Assembly: GCA_015486425.1 (NCBI GenBank)
Contig: WFRQ01000187.1
Span: 1-6,448, forward strand
Reading direction: 5' to 3'
Length of the DNA stretch: 6,448 nucleotides
Origin: Deltaproteobacteria bacterium
Lineage (GTDB): Bacteria; Desulfobacterota; Dissulfuribacteria; Dissulfuribacterales; QOAL01
Notes under the pieces: model-generated
What the model was told of the DNA's origin: nothing
Database searches by the model: none
The model's input: only the letters and a program-made list of their open reading frames with translations
Shown: positions 1 to 6,293 of the stretch, one piece after another
Position numbering within the stretch: position 1 is the first letter of the stretch
Layout of the letters: every line of letters starts with the position of its first letter
Program-made: the position numbers and the translations under genes

Positions 1-66
1 CTACGCCTGCGGTTTTGCTCAATCAGTTCAACTCAGCCTGACCTAAATCTGAGCGCGCTATCATCC

Positions 67-91
67 AACTTATTTTTGGACAGCCCCTTAG
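67..91 (-). repeat. Dispersed motif, copy A (inverted)
   Basis: Read on the minus strand this is CTAA followed by the core GGGGCTGTCCAAAAATAA and GTT. It matches copy B (5029-5053) at 23 of 25 positions and copy C (6038-6062) at 21 of 25, by hand alignment. Copy A points the opposite way to B and C. A G-rich end followed by CTGTCC and an A-run resembles the terminal inverted repeat of an insertion sequence or a miniature derivative. In that reading copy A would be the right end of an element lying to the left, outside the window. A shared regulatory site is the alternative. No transposase is visible. Confidence 0.65.
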
Positions 92-166
92 CATGAAAGT
101 TGGCTCCAAGATCAAAGGCGGAAGATAGAAGGGAAAAGGTAAAAAATCATATCTTCAATCCTTTTA

Positions 167-243
167 CTTTGAACCTTGAGCTTTCAGCTTTGAGCTTTGA
201 GCTTTGAGCTTTCAGCCTTGAGCTTTCAGCTTTCAGCCTTGAG
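167..243. repeat. Heptamer tandem repeat (CYTTSAG, 11 units)
   Basis: Ten consecutive 7-bp units fit CYTTSAG exactly (174-243). They are preceded by one variant, CTTTGAA (167-173). Three unit types alternate: CTTTGAG, CTTTCAG and CCTTGAG, in the order CCTTGAG, CTTTCAG, three CTTTGAG, CTTTCAG, CCTTGAG, two CTTTCAG, CCTTGAG. The array is intergenic, about 380 bp upstream of hpnA. Seven-bp unit arrays can change length by replication slippage. No coding role is apparent. Confidence 0.9.
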
Positions 244-474
244 CTATTTATAAAAGCGGATATGCAGCAAATCCGAACAATAGCTCCAATCAGGTATCAG
301 CAGGACTGTATGAATACTAAACTGATATTATGAATGTCAATAAGGGATACCATAATGGCTGATTAATTGTAACTGCTCCCCCCCTCAAGGATGAATTCCC
401 ATAACGGAAAGTCGCTTTTCACACAACTTTTTTTCTTGCACTTTTTTTACTCTGTATGGCATTTACAAATATTA

Positions 475-504
475 TTCTCAATAGTTAAATGGTCAGGTTA
501 TAAT
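475..504 (+). promoter_or_regulatory. Candidate sigma-70-type promoter for hpnA operon
   Basis: A perfect TATAAT lies at 499-504, with TTCTCA (4 of 6 matches to TTGACA) at 475-480 and an 18-bp spacer. It sits in AT-rich DNA and would give a leader of about 110 nt before the hpnA ATG. The -35 box is weak and AT-rich DNA yields chance matches, so this is a candidate only. A second TTGAAC at 515-520 has no good -10 partner. Confidence 0.35.
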
Positions 505-622
505 TTCACCTGAATTGAACGCTTCAAAATATAGAAAATTATTATTTCAAAAAATTAAACGGATAATATGAACCTGAGTTGAGAGCTCAAATCTGGATAA
601 AAGTTTAGGGGGTGTCTGAAAC

Positions 623-1618
623 ATGAAGGCGCTGGTAACAGGGGCAACAGGTTTTGTGGGCTCTGCGGTGGCAAAAAAACTGTGCGAGGCCGGTCATGAG
701 GTAAAGGCGCTTGTCCGCCCTTCAAGTGTGCTTAAAAACCTCGAAAAAATGGATATTGAACCGGTTACCGGCGACCTTACAGACCCGGCATCGCTTTCAA
801 AGGCCGTGAAGGGGTGTGACGCACTGTTTCATGTAGCGGCTGATTACCGCCTGTGGGTGCCGATACCTGAAGAGATATACATGGCCAATGTGCAGGGAAC
901 GGAAAACATCATACTCGCAGCCCTTGACGCAGGTGTGGAACGGATATGCTATACCAGCAGTGTGGCCACGCTGGGACTTAACACCGATGGAACGCCTGCT
1001 GATGAAGAGACCCCTGTCACACAGGATGATATGATTGGTCACTATAAGCGCTCAAAATTTCTCGCAGAAGAACGCGTACGGAAAATCATCAGTGAACACC
1101 AGGCACCCATTGTCATAGTGAACCCATCCACACCTGTAGGCCCCAGGGACATACGCCCTACCCCCACAGGCAGGATGGTGCTTGACGCGGCCATGGGAAA
1201 GATGCCTGCCTATGTGGACACAGGACTTAACTTTGCCCATGTGGATGATGTGGCTCAGGGTCATATCCTGGCATTTGAAAAGGGAAAAACAGGGAAACGC
1301 TATATCCTCGGGGGTACCAATCTCACTCTTAAAGAACTGCTGGGCATGATCGCTGAAATCACAGACCGCAGGCCCCCACTGGTAAAACTGCCACATAACC
1401 TCATAATTCCCATTGCATGGACCGCAGAGACATGGTGCAGATTGACAGGTAAGGGAGAACCTCTTGCCACGGTGGAAGGTGTGAAACTTGCCAGAAAGCT
1501 CATGTTCTTTTCTTCAGAACGGGCACGGGAAGAACTGGGTTACAGCAGCAGGCCTGTGGAAGATGCACTGCGTGATGCCATCGAGTGGTTCAGGCAGAAC
1601 GACTATATGAACGCATGA
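623..1618 (+). CDS. hpnA: Hopanoid-associated sugar epimerase HpnA (extended SDR, NAD-dependent)
   Basis: This 331-residue protein is an extended short-chain dehydrogenase/reductase of the NAD-dependent epimerase/dehydratase type. The N-terminal Rossmann signature is GATGFVG (residues 7-13). A GDL motif follows at 50-52, then HVAADYRLW at 70-78, which I associate with the HpnA family. YTSS at 110-113 and the catalytic YxxxK (Y141, K145) complete the active site, and NFAHVDDVA near 203-211 is typical of the substrate-side domain. Length matches HpnA (about 330 residues). HpnA is conserved in hopanoid loci and assumed to act on a sugar or sugar-like group in the cytoplasm; its exact substrate is not established. 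The ATG is well supported by AGGGGGTG at 607-614, 8 nt upstream. It heads the gene row, with 84 bp to the next gene. Confidence 0.88.
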   Translation: MKALVTGATGFVGSAVAKKLCEAGHEVKALVRPSSVLKNLEKMDIEPVTGDLTDPASLSKAVKGCDALFHVAADYRLWVPIPEEIYMANVQGTENIILAALDAGVERICYTSSVATLGLNTDGTPADEETPVTQDDMIGHYKRSKFLAEERVRKIISEHQAPIVIVNPSTPVGPRDIRPTPTGRMVLDAAMGKMPAYVDTGLNFAHVDDVAQGHILAFEKGKTGKRYILGGTNLTLKELLGMIAEITDRRPPLVKLPHNLIIPIAWTAETWCRLTGKGEPLATVEGVKLARKLMFFSSERAREELGYSSRPVEDALRDAIEWFRQNDYMNA

Positions 1619-1702
1619 ATGCCTGCCCATGCGTCCTGACAGACAGATGGAGCGCAACAGGGTGAGGGACACCTCCGGGCATTCTCTCGCTGGCCAAAAC
1701 AG

Positions 1703-2701
1703 ATGAAAAAGACCGCCTTCATACTTTTCTTTTCAGGGATTGCAGCCTTTACTGCAATTCTTGGTTATTACGGCGCTTCTGAAATCGCATCGGCCCTTGC
1801 TGCCGCAGGCTTTGGCCTTGTACTGGTGACCGCCTCCCATGTCCTGCCCCTGTTACTTGATTCCATTGCCTGGCGTCCTCTTCTCCTGAATGCGAAGCGC
1901 CTTCCCTCTTTCATGCTGCTCTTCAGGGCCCGCTGGGTTGGAGAATCCATTAACTCCCTTCTTCCCGCAGCCCAGATAGGAGGAGATTTTGTACGGGCAC
2001 GCATGCTTGTACAGCACGGAGTTTCAGGCACTGTTGCCGGGGCAAGTGTGATAACAGAACTTACGGTCTCTGTGATAACCCAGGTGCTGTTTACACTGAT
2101 GGGCATTGCCTGCCTGATGTGGATGGGGGAACAGGGCATGGCAGGAACTGCCCTTGCAGGAGCTGTCCTGCTGTTTCTCCTTGCCGCGGGTTTCGTGACG
2201 GCCCAGCGCCTTGGAATGTGGCGGAAAATGGTGAGCCTGCTTGCCATGCTGGGCGGTGAGGAAAAATTCAGAACGCTTTCTGTCAGGGCAGAATCCCTTG
2301 ACAAAGCCGTAATGGATATTTACCACAACAGAAAGGCCCTTGTAATTTCTGTTTTCTGGCGACTTGCAGGCTGGGTCGCCGGTGTGGTTGAGGTCTGGAT
2401 AGCGCTTCACGTACTTGACGCCCCTGTAGGATTTGCTGAGGCATTCATGCTTGAAAGCCTTGGCCAGGCCGTAAGGGCCGCAGCCTTCCTGGTACCAGGC
2501 GCCCTTGGCATTCAGGAGGGCGGCTTTATTCTGCTTGGAAGGCTTGCCGGGCTTACACCGGAAATTTCACTTAGCCTGTCACTTGCCAAGCGTGTCAGGG
2601 AGCTGAGCCTCGGGATACCAGGTCTGCTCTACTGGCAGATTATGGAAGGAGCCCCTTTTTTTAACAGATTCAAAACCCTTTTTCACAGGAAAATAACATG
2701 A
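1703..2701 (+). CDS. hpnL: HpnL-type integral membrane protein (flippase-like / LPG synthase TM-region family)
   Basis: A 332-residue polytopic membrane protein. Hydrophobic segments are visible near residues 5-23, 36-54, 112-140, 148-166, 213-238 and 255-280, with another near 300-313. Two conserved-looking stretches match the lysylphosphatidylglycerol-synthase transmembrane / UPF0104 family: NSLLPAAQIGGDFVRAR (84-100) and FLVPGALGIQEGG (262-274). HpnL is the member of this family found in hopanoid clusters; a role in moving or modifying lipids in the inner membrane is presumed, not shown. The neighbours hpnA and hpnM support the assignment. The stop overlaps the hpnM start by 4 bp (ATGA). 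No clear Shine-Dalgarno precedes the ATG, so translation may be weak or the start may differ slightly. A general AglD-like flippase-domain protein is the alternative name. Confidence 0.78.
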   Translation: MKKTAFILFFSGIAAFTAILGYYGASEIASALAAAGFGLVLVTASHVLPLLLDSIAWRPLLLNAKRLPSFMLLFRARWVGESINSLLPAAQIGGDFVRARMLVQHGVSGTVAGASVITELTVSVITQVLFTLMGIACLMWMGEQGMAGTALAGAVLLFLLAAGFVTAQRLGMWRKMVSLLAMLGGEEKFRTLSVRAESLDKAVMDIYHNRKALVISVFWRLAGWVAGVVEVWIALHVLDAPVGFAEAFMLESLGQAVRAAAFLVPGALGIQEGGFILLGRLAGLTPEISLSLSLAKRVRELSLGIPGLLYWQIMEGAPFFNRFKTLFHRKIT

Positions 2702-3381
2702 AAACATTTAACAGATACCTTGCAACAATTCTTCCCGCACTGTTCTCCCTTTCCCTGCTTGTTGTTCCAGTGTTACATGCAGAAGACGCGGCATCAACTC
2801 CTGATGCAGCACTCAAGGCCAATGCGTCACCGGACACATCCACTCCGCAGGCATGTGTTGAAAGCCTGCACAACGTATTGCTTGAGACCATGAAGACAGG
2901 TGATGAAACATCATGCGCCGAGCGTTACAAACGTCTTGAACCAGTGCTTGGCCAACTGTTTGACTTCACTCTTACAAGCCGTCTGGCGCTTGGCAGGAAC
3001 TGGAAAAAACTCACTCCTGAAAAGCAGCAGCAGTTTGTCAGGGCATTTGCCGCCATGAGCATTGCCACCTATGCAGAACGATTCGACGGATTTAACAATG
3101 AAAAATTCAAGACAGTAGAGACAAAGGAACTGAGACCTGACAGGAAGGTGGTAAGGACTGTTCTGATTACATCAAAAGGTGAGGAGATACCTCTTGACTA
3201 TACCTGTGTTCTTTCAGACAAAAGCTGGCGCATTGTGACAGTCACGGCCAAGGGAGTAAATGACCTGGCAATGAAACGGTCTGAGTACACAAGTTTCCTC
3301 AAAGAAAAACCCATTGACGACCTGATAGCTTTCCTCATGGAGCAGGCCAACAAATGTGACAGCAGTGACGCAGGAAAATGA
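2698..3381 (+). CDS. hpnM: Hopanoid-associated periplasmic lipid carrier HpnM (MlaC/Ttg2D family)
   Basis: A 227-residue exported protein. Residues 1-28 form a Sec signal peptide: K2 and R6, a hydrophobic core about 8-24, then VLHA with probable signal peptidase I cleavage between A28 and E29. There is no lipobox. The mature part has the MlaC/Ttg2D layout: FDFTLTSRLALGRNW (88-102), LTPEKQQQFVRAF (105-117), and near the end KGVNDLAMKRSEYTSFL (185-201), close to the MlaC signature. MlaC proteins carry lipids across the periplasm between an inner-membrane system and the outer membrane. HpnM is the form linked to hopanoid loci, usually with the RND exporter HpnN, which is not seen here. The start is supported by AGGA at 2687-2690, 7 nt upstream, and by the ATGA overlaps at both ends of the gene. 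Cysteines at 53, 73, 170 and 220 could form disulfides. Confidence 0.85.
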   Translation: MKTFNRYLATILPALFSLSLLVVPVLHAEDAASTPDAALKANASPDTSTPQACVESLHNVLLETMKTGDETSCAERYKRLEPVLGQLFDFTLTSRLALGRNWKKLTPEKQQQFVRAFAAMSIATYAERFDGFNNEKFKTVETKELRPDRKVVRTVLITSKGEEIPLDYTCVLSDKSWRIVTVTAKGVNDLAMKRSEYTSFLKEKPIDDLIAFLMEQANKCDSSDAGK

Positions 3382-4088
3382 CTCCACGGCAACCCCGGAT
3401 AAGGGCCATATTCTTTGATTACGGCGGCACGCTTGATTCACGCGGCCTGGCCTGGAAGGAACACTTCTGGCCCATTTATGAACGATATGGCGTAAACGTG
3501 GATTATGACAGGTTCGTAAAGGCATTTTACGCATCAGACGATTCGCTTGTTGAAGAAGGACGGCCTGACCTGGACCTGCACGGCATTGTGCATGAACAGG
3601 TAAGGAGAGTGCTCATGCATCTCGGCATTCAGGACCATGACCTTGCTGAAAAGATTGCCGGTGATTTCTGCAAGTCCTCACTGGAATCAATCAATGCAGC
3701 CATGCCGATACTTGAATATCTAAAAAATACGTTTCATCTGGGTATTATATCCAACAACTACGGCAATCTCGAGGCGATATGCAGACAGACAGGCCTTGAC
3801 TCCGTAATGGATGTGATGGTGGACTCCAGGGTTATCGGCGCCACCAAACCTGACAGCAGGATATTTAAGGCAGGCATTGAACCTCTCCGCCTTGAGCCTG
3901 ACCAGTGCATGATGGTAGGTGACTCCCTGCCAAGAGATGTAGAAGGGGCCCTGAAAATGGGCATGCAGGCTGTATGGCTGGTACCTGAGGAAAAGAGACG
4001 GGAGGCTGCGGAGATCAGGCCCTCATCAGAGGTGCATGTAATAACAGACCTGCGTGAAATTCCAGGCCTCACAGGCATGGAGGCATGA
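3378..4088 (+). CDS. HAD-superfamily hydrolase-like protein with altered motif I
   Basis: A 236-residue cytoplasmic protein of the haloacid dehalogenase superfamily, subfamily I by its helical cap between motifs I and II. Motif I is FFDYGGTLDS (12-21): nucleophile D14 is present, but the second Asp of DxDGT is replaced by G16. Motif II is IISNN with S125, motif III is TKPDSRIF with K157, and motif IV is MVGDSLPRD with D182 and D187. The second Asp normally acts as acid/base in phosphatases, so the protein may be a slow phosphatase, catalyse another HAD reaction, or have a different role. It starts inside the hpnM stop (ATGA) and overlaps the nucleotidyltransferase start by 4 bp, which suggests a shared pathway. 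AGGA at 3372-3375 lies very close to the ATG, so coupling from hpnM probably drives initiation. Substrate unknown. Confidence 0.85.
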   Translation: MTPRQPRIRAIFFDYGGTLDSRGLAWKEHFWPIYERYGVNVDYDRFVKAFYASDDSLVEEGRPDLDLHGIVHEQVRRVLMHLGIQDHDLAEKIAGDFCKSSLESINAAMPILEYLKNTFHLGIISNNYGNLEAICRQTGLDSVMDVMVDSRVIGATKPDSRIFKAGIEPLRLEPDQCMMVGDSLPRDVEGALKMGMQAVWLVPEEKRREAAEIRPSSEVHVITDLREIPGLTGMEA

Positions 4089-4795
4089 TGAACAGGGTCA
4101 GAGCAGGGCTGATTGCTGCAGGCACAGGAAGCCGCTTCAGGGACGCGGGTTTCAGGCAGCCAAAGCCCATGATAAATGTTGCAGGAAAGCCTCTGATGGG
4201 CTGGGCACTTTCACAGTTCCAGGCAGCCGGGCTCAATTCACTCATCGCCATTTTTAACACAAAAAACTGTGAGGCATGTTCCAGCTATCTATCTGCCTCA
4301 TTTCCGCAAATCGAGGCCGACATCAGGTGCCTTGACACCGCCTCCTCTTTTGAGAGCTTTCTGAATGTGCTCTCAAGGGCAGAAGGAGCCCGCCTGCTGA
4401 TCACCACCACAGATTCCATCTACGCTCCCGGCACCCTTGCCAGGCTGCTGAAGTTTGCTGATTCCCTGAATGAGGATGAGATGATTCTCGGAGTTACAGA
4501 CTTTATTGATGATGAAAAACCGCTTTATGCAATAATGGATGACACCGGGTGTATAACCCGTGTTGGAGAGGAGCCTGCACATTATGTAACATCAGGTGTA
4601 TATCTCATGCCTCCGGCTGCATACCAGGCAGGCAAAACAGAAAATTTCCCTGCTCTCAGAAAATTTCTGGCCTTTTTACTGGAAAATGGTGTAAAATGTC
4701 GAGGTTTTGATATGGGAAAATCAGTAGATGTTGACAGGCCGGAAGACATGGGAGAGGCGGAACGATTCATCTCCACATTTAAATTACCTTCCTGA
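4085..4795 (+). CDS. Nucleotidyltransferase (NTP transferase fold, MobA/LicC-like)
   Basis: A 236-residue GT-A-fold nucleotidyltransferase that would couple an NTP to a phosphorylated sugar, polyol or amino-alcohol, releasing pyrophosphate. The nucleotide-binding loop is LIAAGTGSRF (9-18), followed by QPKPMINVAGKP (25-36) with the conserved KP. ITTTDSIY (106-113) holds a likely metal-binding Asp (D110), and VDVDRPEDM (214-222) supplies the second acidic motif typical of this family. The sequence does not fix substrate or nucleotide; sugar-1-phosphate and phosphocholine-type cytidylyl/uridylyltransferases share these motifs. The first two codons are both ATG (4085 and 4088). GGAGG at 4079-4083 is only 1 or 4 nt away, so the second ATG may be used. 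It is the last gene of the coupled row; a long spacer follows. Confidence 0.85.
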   Translation: MMNRVRAGLIAAGTGSRFRDAGFRQPKPMINVAGKPLMGWALSQFQAAGLNSLIAIFNTKNCEACSSYLSASFPQIEADIRCLDTASSFESFLNVLSRAEGARLLITTTDSIYAPGTLARLLKFADSLNEDEMILGVTDFIDDEKPLYAIMDDTGCITRVGEEPAHYVTSGVYLMPPAAYQAGKTENFPALRKFLAFLLENGVKCRGFDMGKSVDVDRPEDMGEAERFISTFKLPS

Positions 4796-4970
4796 CATTC
4801 TGCATAAACTTTCTTCCTGAATTGAACCTTTGCCGGTTTCACCAGGTATCTGCGAAAATTTGCAGGGTTGCATGTTGAACCGCGCATGCAGTGTAATACG
4901 GGAGCATTCCCTGTTTGTCCCAATATCATAACGTGCTGCGGCTGTGTAACTTCAGGACATTTGCTGTCTG

Positions 4971-5011
4971 CTGCATGCTGCATGCAGGGACGCTGGAAGC
5001 ATTGGCTTCCA
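4971..5011. repeat. Two adjacent hairpin-forming inverted repeats
   Basis: CTGCATG (4971-4977) pairs with CATGCAG (4981-4987) across a 3-nt loop. TGGAAGC (4994-5000) pairs with GCTTCCA (5005-5011) across a 4-nt loop. Both arms are perfect 7-mers. The GGAAGC/GCTTCC arm recurs in the hairpin at 6176-6191, in the next spacer. No T-run follows, so an intrinsic terminator is unlikely; they look like small palindromic intergenic repeats or RNA structure in a leader. Confidence 0.6.
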
Positions 5012-5028
5012 ATTTATGGTTCTCAAAC

Positions 5029-5053
5029 CTAAGGGTCTGTCCAAAAATAAATT
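5029..5053 (+). repeat. Dispersed motif, copy B
   Basis: CTAA, then the core GGGTCTGTCCAAAAATAA (5033-5050), then ATT. It matches copy A at 23 of 25 positions, including the CTAA in front of the core. It lies 67 bp before the ATP-grasp ATG and in direct orientation to copy C, about 1 kb further on. It may be a leftover terminal repeat of a mobile element or a regulatory site; the sequence does not decide. Confidence 0.65.
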
Positions 5054-5120
5054 GCCTGCGGGGAAAAACAAGACCATGCTCATACTGCAGACAATACACT
5101 GAAAAGACTTGCTGACTAAT

Positions 5121-6005
5121 ATGAATTTGAAATATCTTGGAATATTCCGTGAGGCAGAACATTCGCCTGACAGGGTTGTTGATGACGAACTTATCCTCAA
5201 GGCAGTAGCTGATAAGCTGTCAGACATGGATAAGGGACAGGTCAGGGTAATATTTCCCGCTGAGCTCATCACCATTGATCAATGTCCGAATGTCATCTTC
5301 AATATGGCTGAAGAGAAGCCCGTGCTGGAAAGACTATCAGAGTTTGAGCAGCAGGGTGTAAGGGTTGTAAACAGTGTACAGGGCGTTAGAAACACCTTCA
5401 GAAAAGAGATGACCGCCATGCTGAACGGCGTCTCTTTTGTCCCTGATACAGTAATATGTTCAACATCAAATCCTCCGCGAGGAGATGACTGCAGCGTGTG
5501 GGTCAAACGCGGGGATTATCATGCCATTGAAAAGGATGATGTTGTATTTGCAGCAACAGACAGGGACCTTGCAAACATACTGCGTTGCTTTGAAAAACGG
5601 GGCATTGATACAGTGGTAATCCAGCGGCATATTCCTGGTGACCTTATAAAATTCTATGGGGTCAGGGAACCTGACCATGGCGTCAGCGGCTTTACAAGAT
5701 GGTTTCACTGGTTTTACCACAGGGATCAGGACCTGAAAAATTACCCTTTTGACACAAAGGAACTTCAGTCAAAATGCGAACAGGCTGCTGACATACTCTC
5801 TCTTGAGATTTTTGGTGGAGACGCAATTATTACAGACTGTGGCGACATTTTCATAATTGACGTTAACGCCTGGCCAAGTTTTGCTCTGTTCAGAGATACG
5901 GCAGCACGTTATATAGCTGAACACATCAGGGACAAGGCAAACATCAATCAATCCCATGATTTCAGTGCAGCTTCTGAAAGCAGGATAAGGGCGGTTGCGC
6001 ATTAG
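5121..6005 (+). CDS. ATP-grasp family enzyme, substrate unknown
   Basis: With the ATG at 5121 this is a 294-residue cytoplasmic protein; a TTG at 5109 would add four residues but seems less likely. Neither has a clear Shine-Dalgarno. The layout fits the ATP-grasp fold of RimK, D-Ala-D-Ala ligase and inositol-phosphate-kinase-like enzymes. PNVIFNMAE (56-64) and VRVVNSVQGVRNTFRKEMT (80-98) resemble the pre-ATP-grasp part. VWVKRGD (126-132) holds a probable ATP-binding Lys (K129). VVIQRHIPGDLIKFYGV (165-181) is the hinge region, and FIIDVNAWPSF (244-254) gives the likely metal ligands D247 and N249. Such enzymes activate a carboxylate as acyl-phosphate and join it to an amine or thiol, or act as kinases. 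It is flanked by repeat-rich spacers and lies between a nucleotidyltransferase and an aminotransferase, hinting at one pathway. I do not recognise a named family. Confidence 0.78.
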   Translation: MNLKYLGIFREAEHSPDRVVDDELILKAVADKLSDMDKGQVRVIFPAELITIDQCPNVIFNMAEEKPVLERLSEFEQQGVRVVNSVQGVRNTFRKEMTAMLNGVSFVPDTVICSTSNPPRGDDCSVWVKRGDYHAIEKDDVVFAATDRDLANILRCFEKRGIDTVVIQRHIPGDLIKFYGVREPDHGVSGFTRWFHWFYHRDQDLKNYPFDTKELQSKCEQAADILSLEIFGGDAIITDCGDIFIIDVNAWPSFALFRDTAARYIAEHIRDKANINQSHDFSAASESRIRAVAH

Positions 6006-6037
6006 AGCCCGGATCATTGTATCAAGCGTTTCAAAAA

Positions 6038-6062
6038 TTTGGGGGCTGTCCAAAAATAACTT
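6038..6062 (+). repeat. Dispersed motif, copy C
   Basis: The core GGGGCTGTCCAAAAATAA at 6042-6059 is identical over all 18 bases to the reverse complement of copy A (70-87); the flanks differ. No right-hand partner (GGACAGCCCC) occurs between here and the window end, so a complete element with matching ends is not visible on this side. Confidence 0.65.
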
Positions 6063-6143
6063 CCCGATTTTCGGTTTTATTATGTAGCGCACCGATCGGA
6101 TCCGCCCGTCAGGGATATATTTGAAGCAGGACCTAACCCGCTG

Positions 6144-6191
6144 GTTCCAAAACTCCAGTTTGGGGACGTAAAATCGGAAGCTCCAGCTTCC
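6144..6191. repeat. Paired palindromes with shared CTCCAG centre
   Basis: The first palindrome spans 6144-6167: GTTCCAAAACT, two loop bases CC, then AGTTTGGGGAC, with 9 of 11 arm positions complementary. The second spans 6176-6191: GGAAGCT, CC, AGCTTCC, with all 7 pairs perfect. Both are centred on CTCCAG and their centres lie 28 bp apart. They resemble REP-like intergenic palindromes dispersed in some bacterial genomes. No T-run follows, so they do not look like intrinsic terminators. Confidence 0.7.
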
Positions 6192-6293
6192 AGGCAATAC
6201 CAGTTATGCTACGCAGCCGGTATTAAAAGGAATGAAGCAGGAGCTTCAGGCCACAGGCTTCCATAGAGGGATAGAAAATTCTGGAGAAGCAAG

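Larger units (their letters stand above)
1..622. other. Non-coding upstream region
   Basis: No convincing gene lies on either strand. The + frame open from base 1 to the stop at 94-96 runs across the dispersed repeat at 67-91, and the other two + frames stop by base 46, so an upstream gene is not clearly present. The region holds the inverted copy of the dispersed motif, a short inverted repeat (GAAGATA at 121-127 against TATCTTC at 150-156), the heptamer array at 167-243, and an AT-rich stretch with T-runs from about 418 to 575 that probably carries the hpnA promoter and leader. Confidence 0.6.
4796..5120. other. Long intergenic spacer with hairpins
   Basis: About 325 bp between the nucleotidyltransferase and the ATP-grasp gene, with no convincing gene on either strand. 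It contains several small inverted repeats: TGCATG near 4869-4874 against CATGCA at 4885-4890, GGGA (4900-4903) against TCCC (4908-4911), and the two 7-bp-arm hairpins at 4971-4987 and 4994-5011. The second copy of the dispersed motif follows at 5029-5053. I see no rho-independent terminator with a T-run and no strong promoter, though a separate transcript for the downstream gene is possible. Confidence 0.6.
6006..6293. other. Repeat-rich intergenic spacer
   Basis: No gene is seen in these 288 bp. Besides motif copy C and the paired hairpins at 6144-6191, there are overlapping 8-bp palindromes CCGATCGG (6092-6099) and CGGATCCG (6097-6104). AATACC (6196-6201) is matched by GGTATT (6219-6224), and GAAGC (6234-6238) by GCTTC (6243-6247). 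CTTCCCGATTTT (6060-6071) and AAAATCGGAAG (6170-6180) form a longer-range inverted pair with one extra base. The Shine-Dalgarno for the last gene is at the right end (GGAG at 6283-6286). Confidence 0.6.

Noticed and set aside
1..93. Open + frame from the window edge to the TGA at 94-96, possible end of an upstream gene
   Set aside because: It runs through the dispersed motif copy A, its residues are not family-like, and the other two frames stop within 46 bases; I could not tell a gene or transposase tail from repeat DNA.
167..243. Heptamer array as a CRISPR array
   Set aside because: Units are 7 bp and directly adjacent with no spacers, and no cas gene is present.
608..621. GGGGGTGTCTGAAA before hpnA as a fourth copy of the dispersed motif
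   Set aside because: Only 11 of 14 bases match the core start and it coincides with the hpnA Shine-Dalgarno, so chance similarity is more likely.
1661..1676. Small hairpin GAGG-GACA-CCTC in the hpnA-hpnL gap as a terminator or attenuator
   Set aside because: The stem is only 4 bp with no T-run, too weak to call.
1768..2410. Minus-strand open frames of 128-178 codons inside hpnL
   Set aside because: They lie antisense to a clear membrane-protein gene, overlap each other in different frames, and show no recognisable motif; long antisense frames are expected from the codon use here.
4582..5275. Minus- and plus-strand frames of 66-133 codons across the 4796-5120 spacer
   Set aside because: No ribosome binding site or family-like sequence, cysteine-rich random-looking products, and they run over hairpins and the dispersed motif or into neighbouring genes.
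6176..6191. Perfect hairpin as an intrinsic terminator for the ATP-grasp gene
   Set aside because: No T-run follows on either strand and it sits 170 bp after the stop; it fits a palindromic repeat better.
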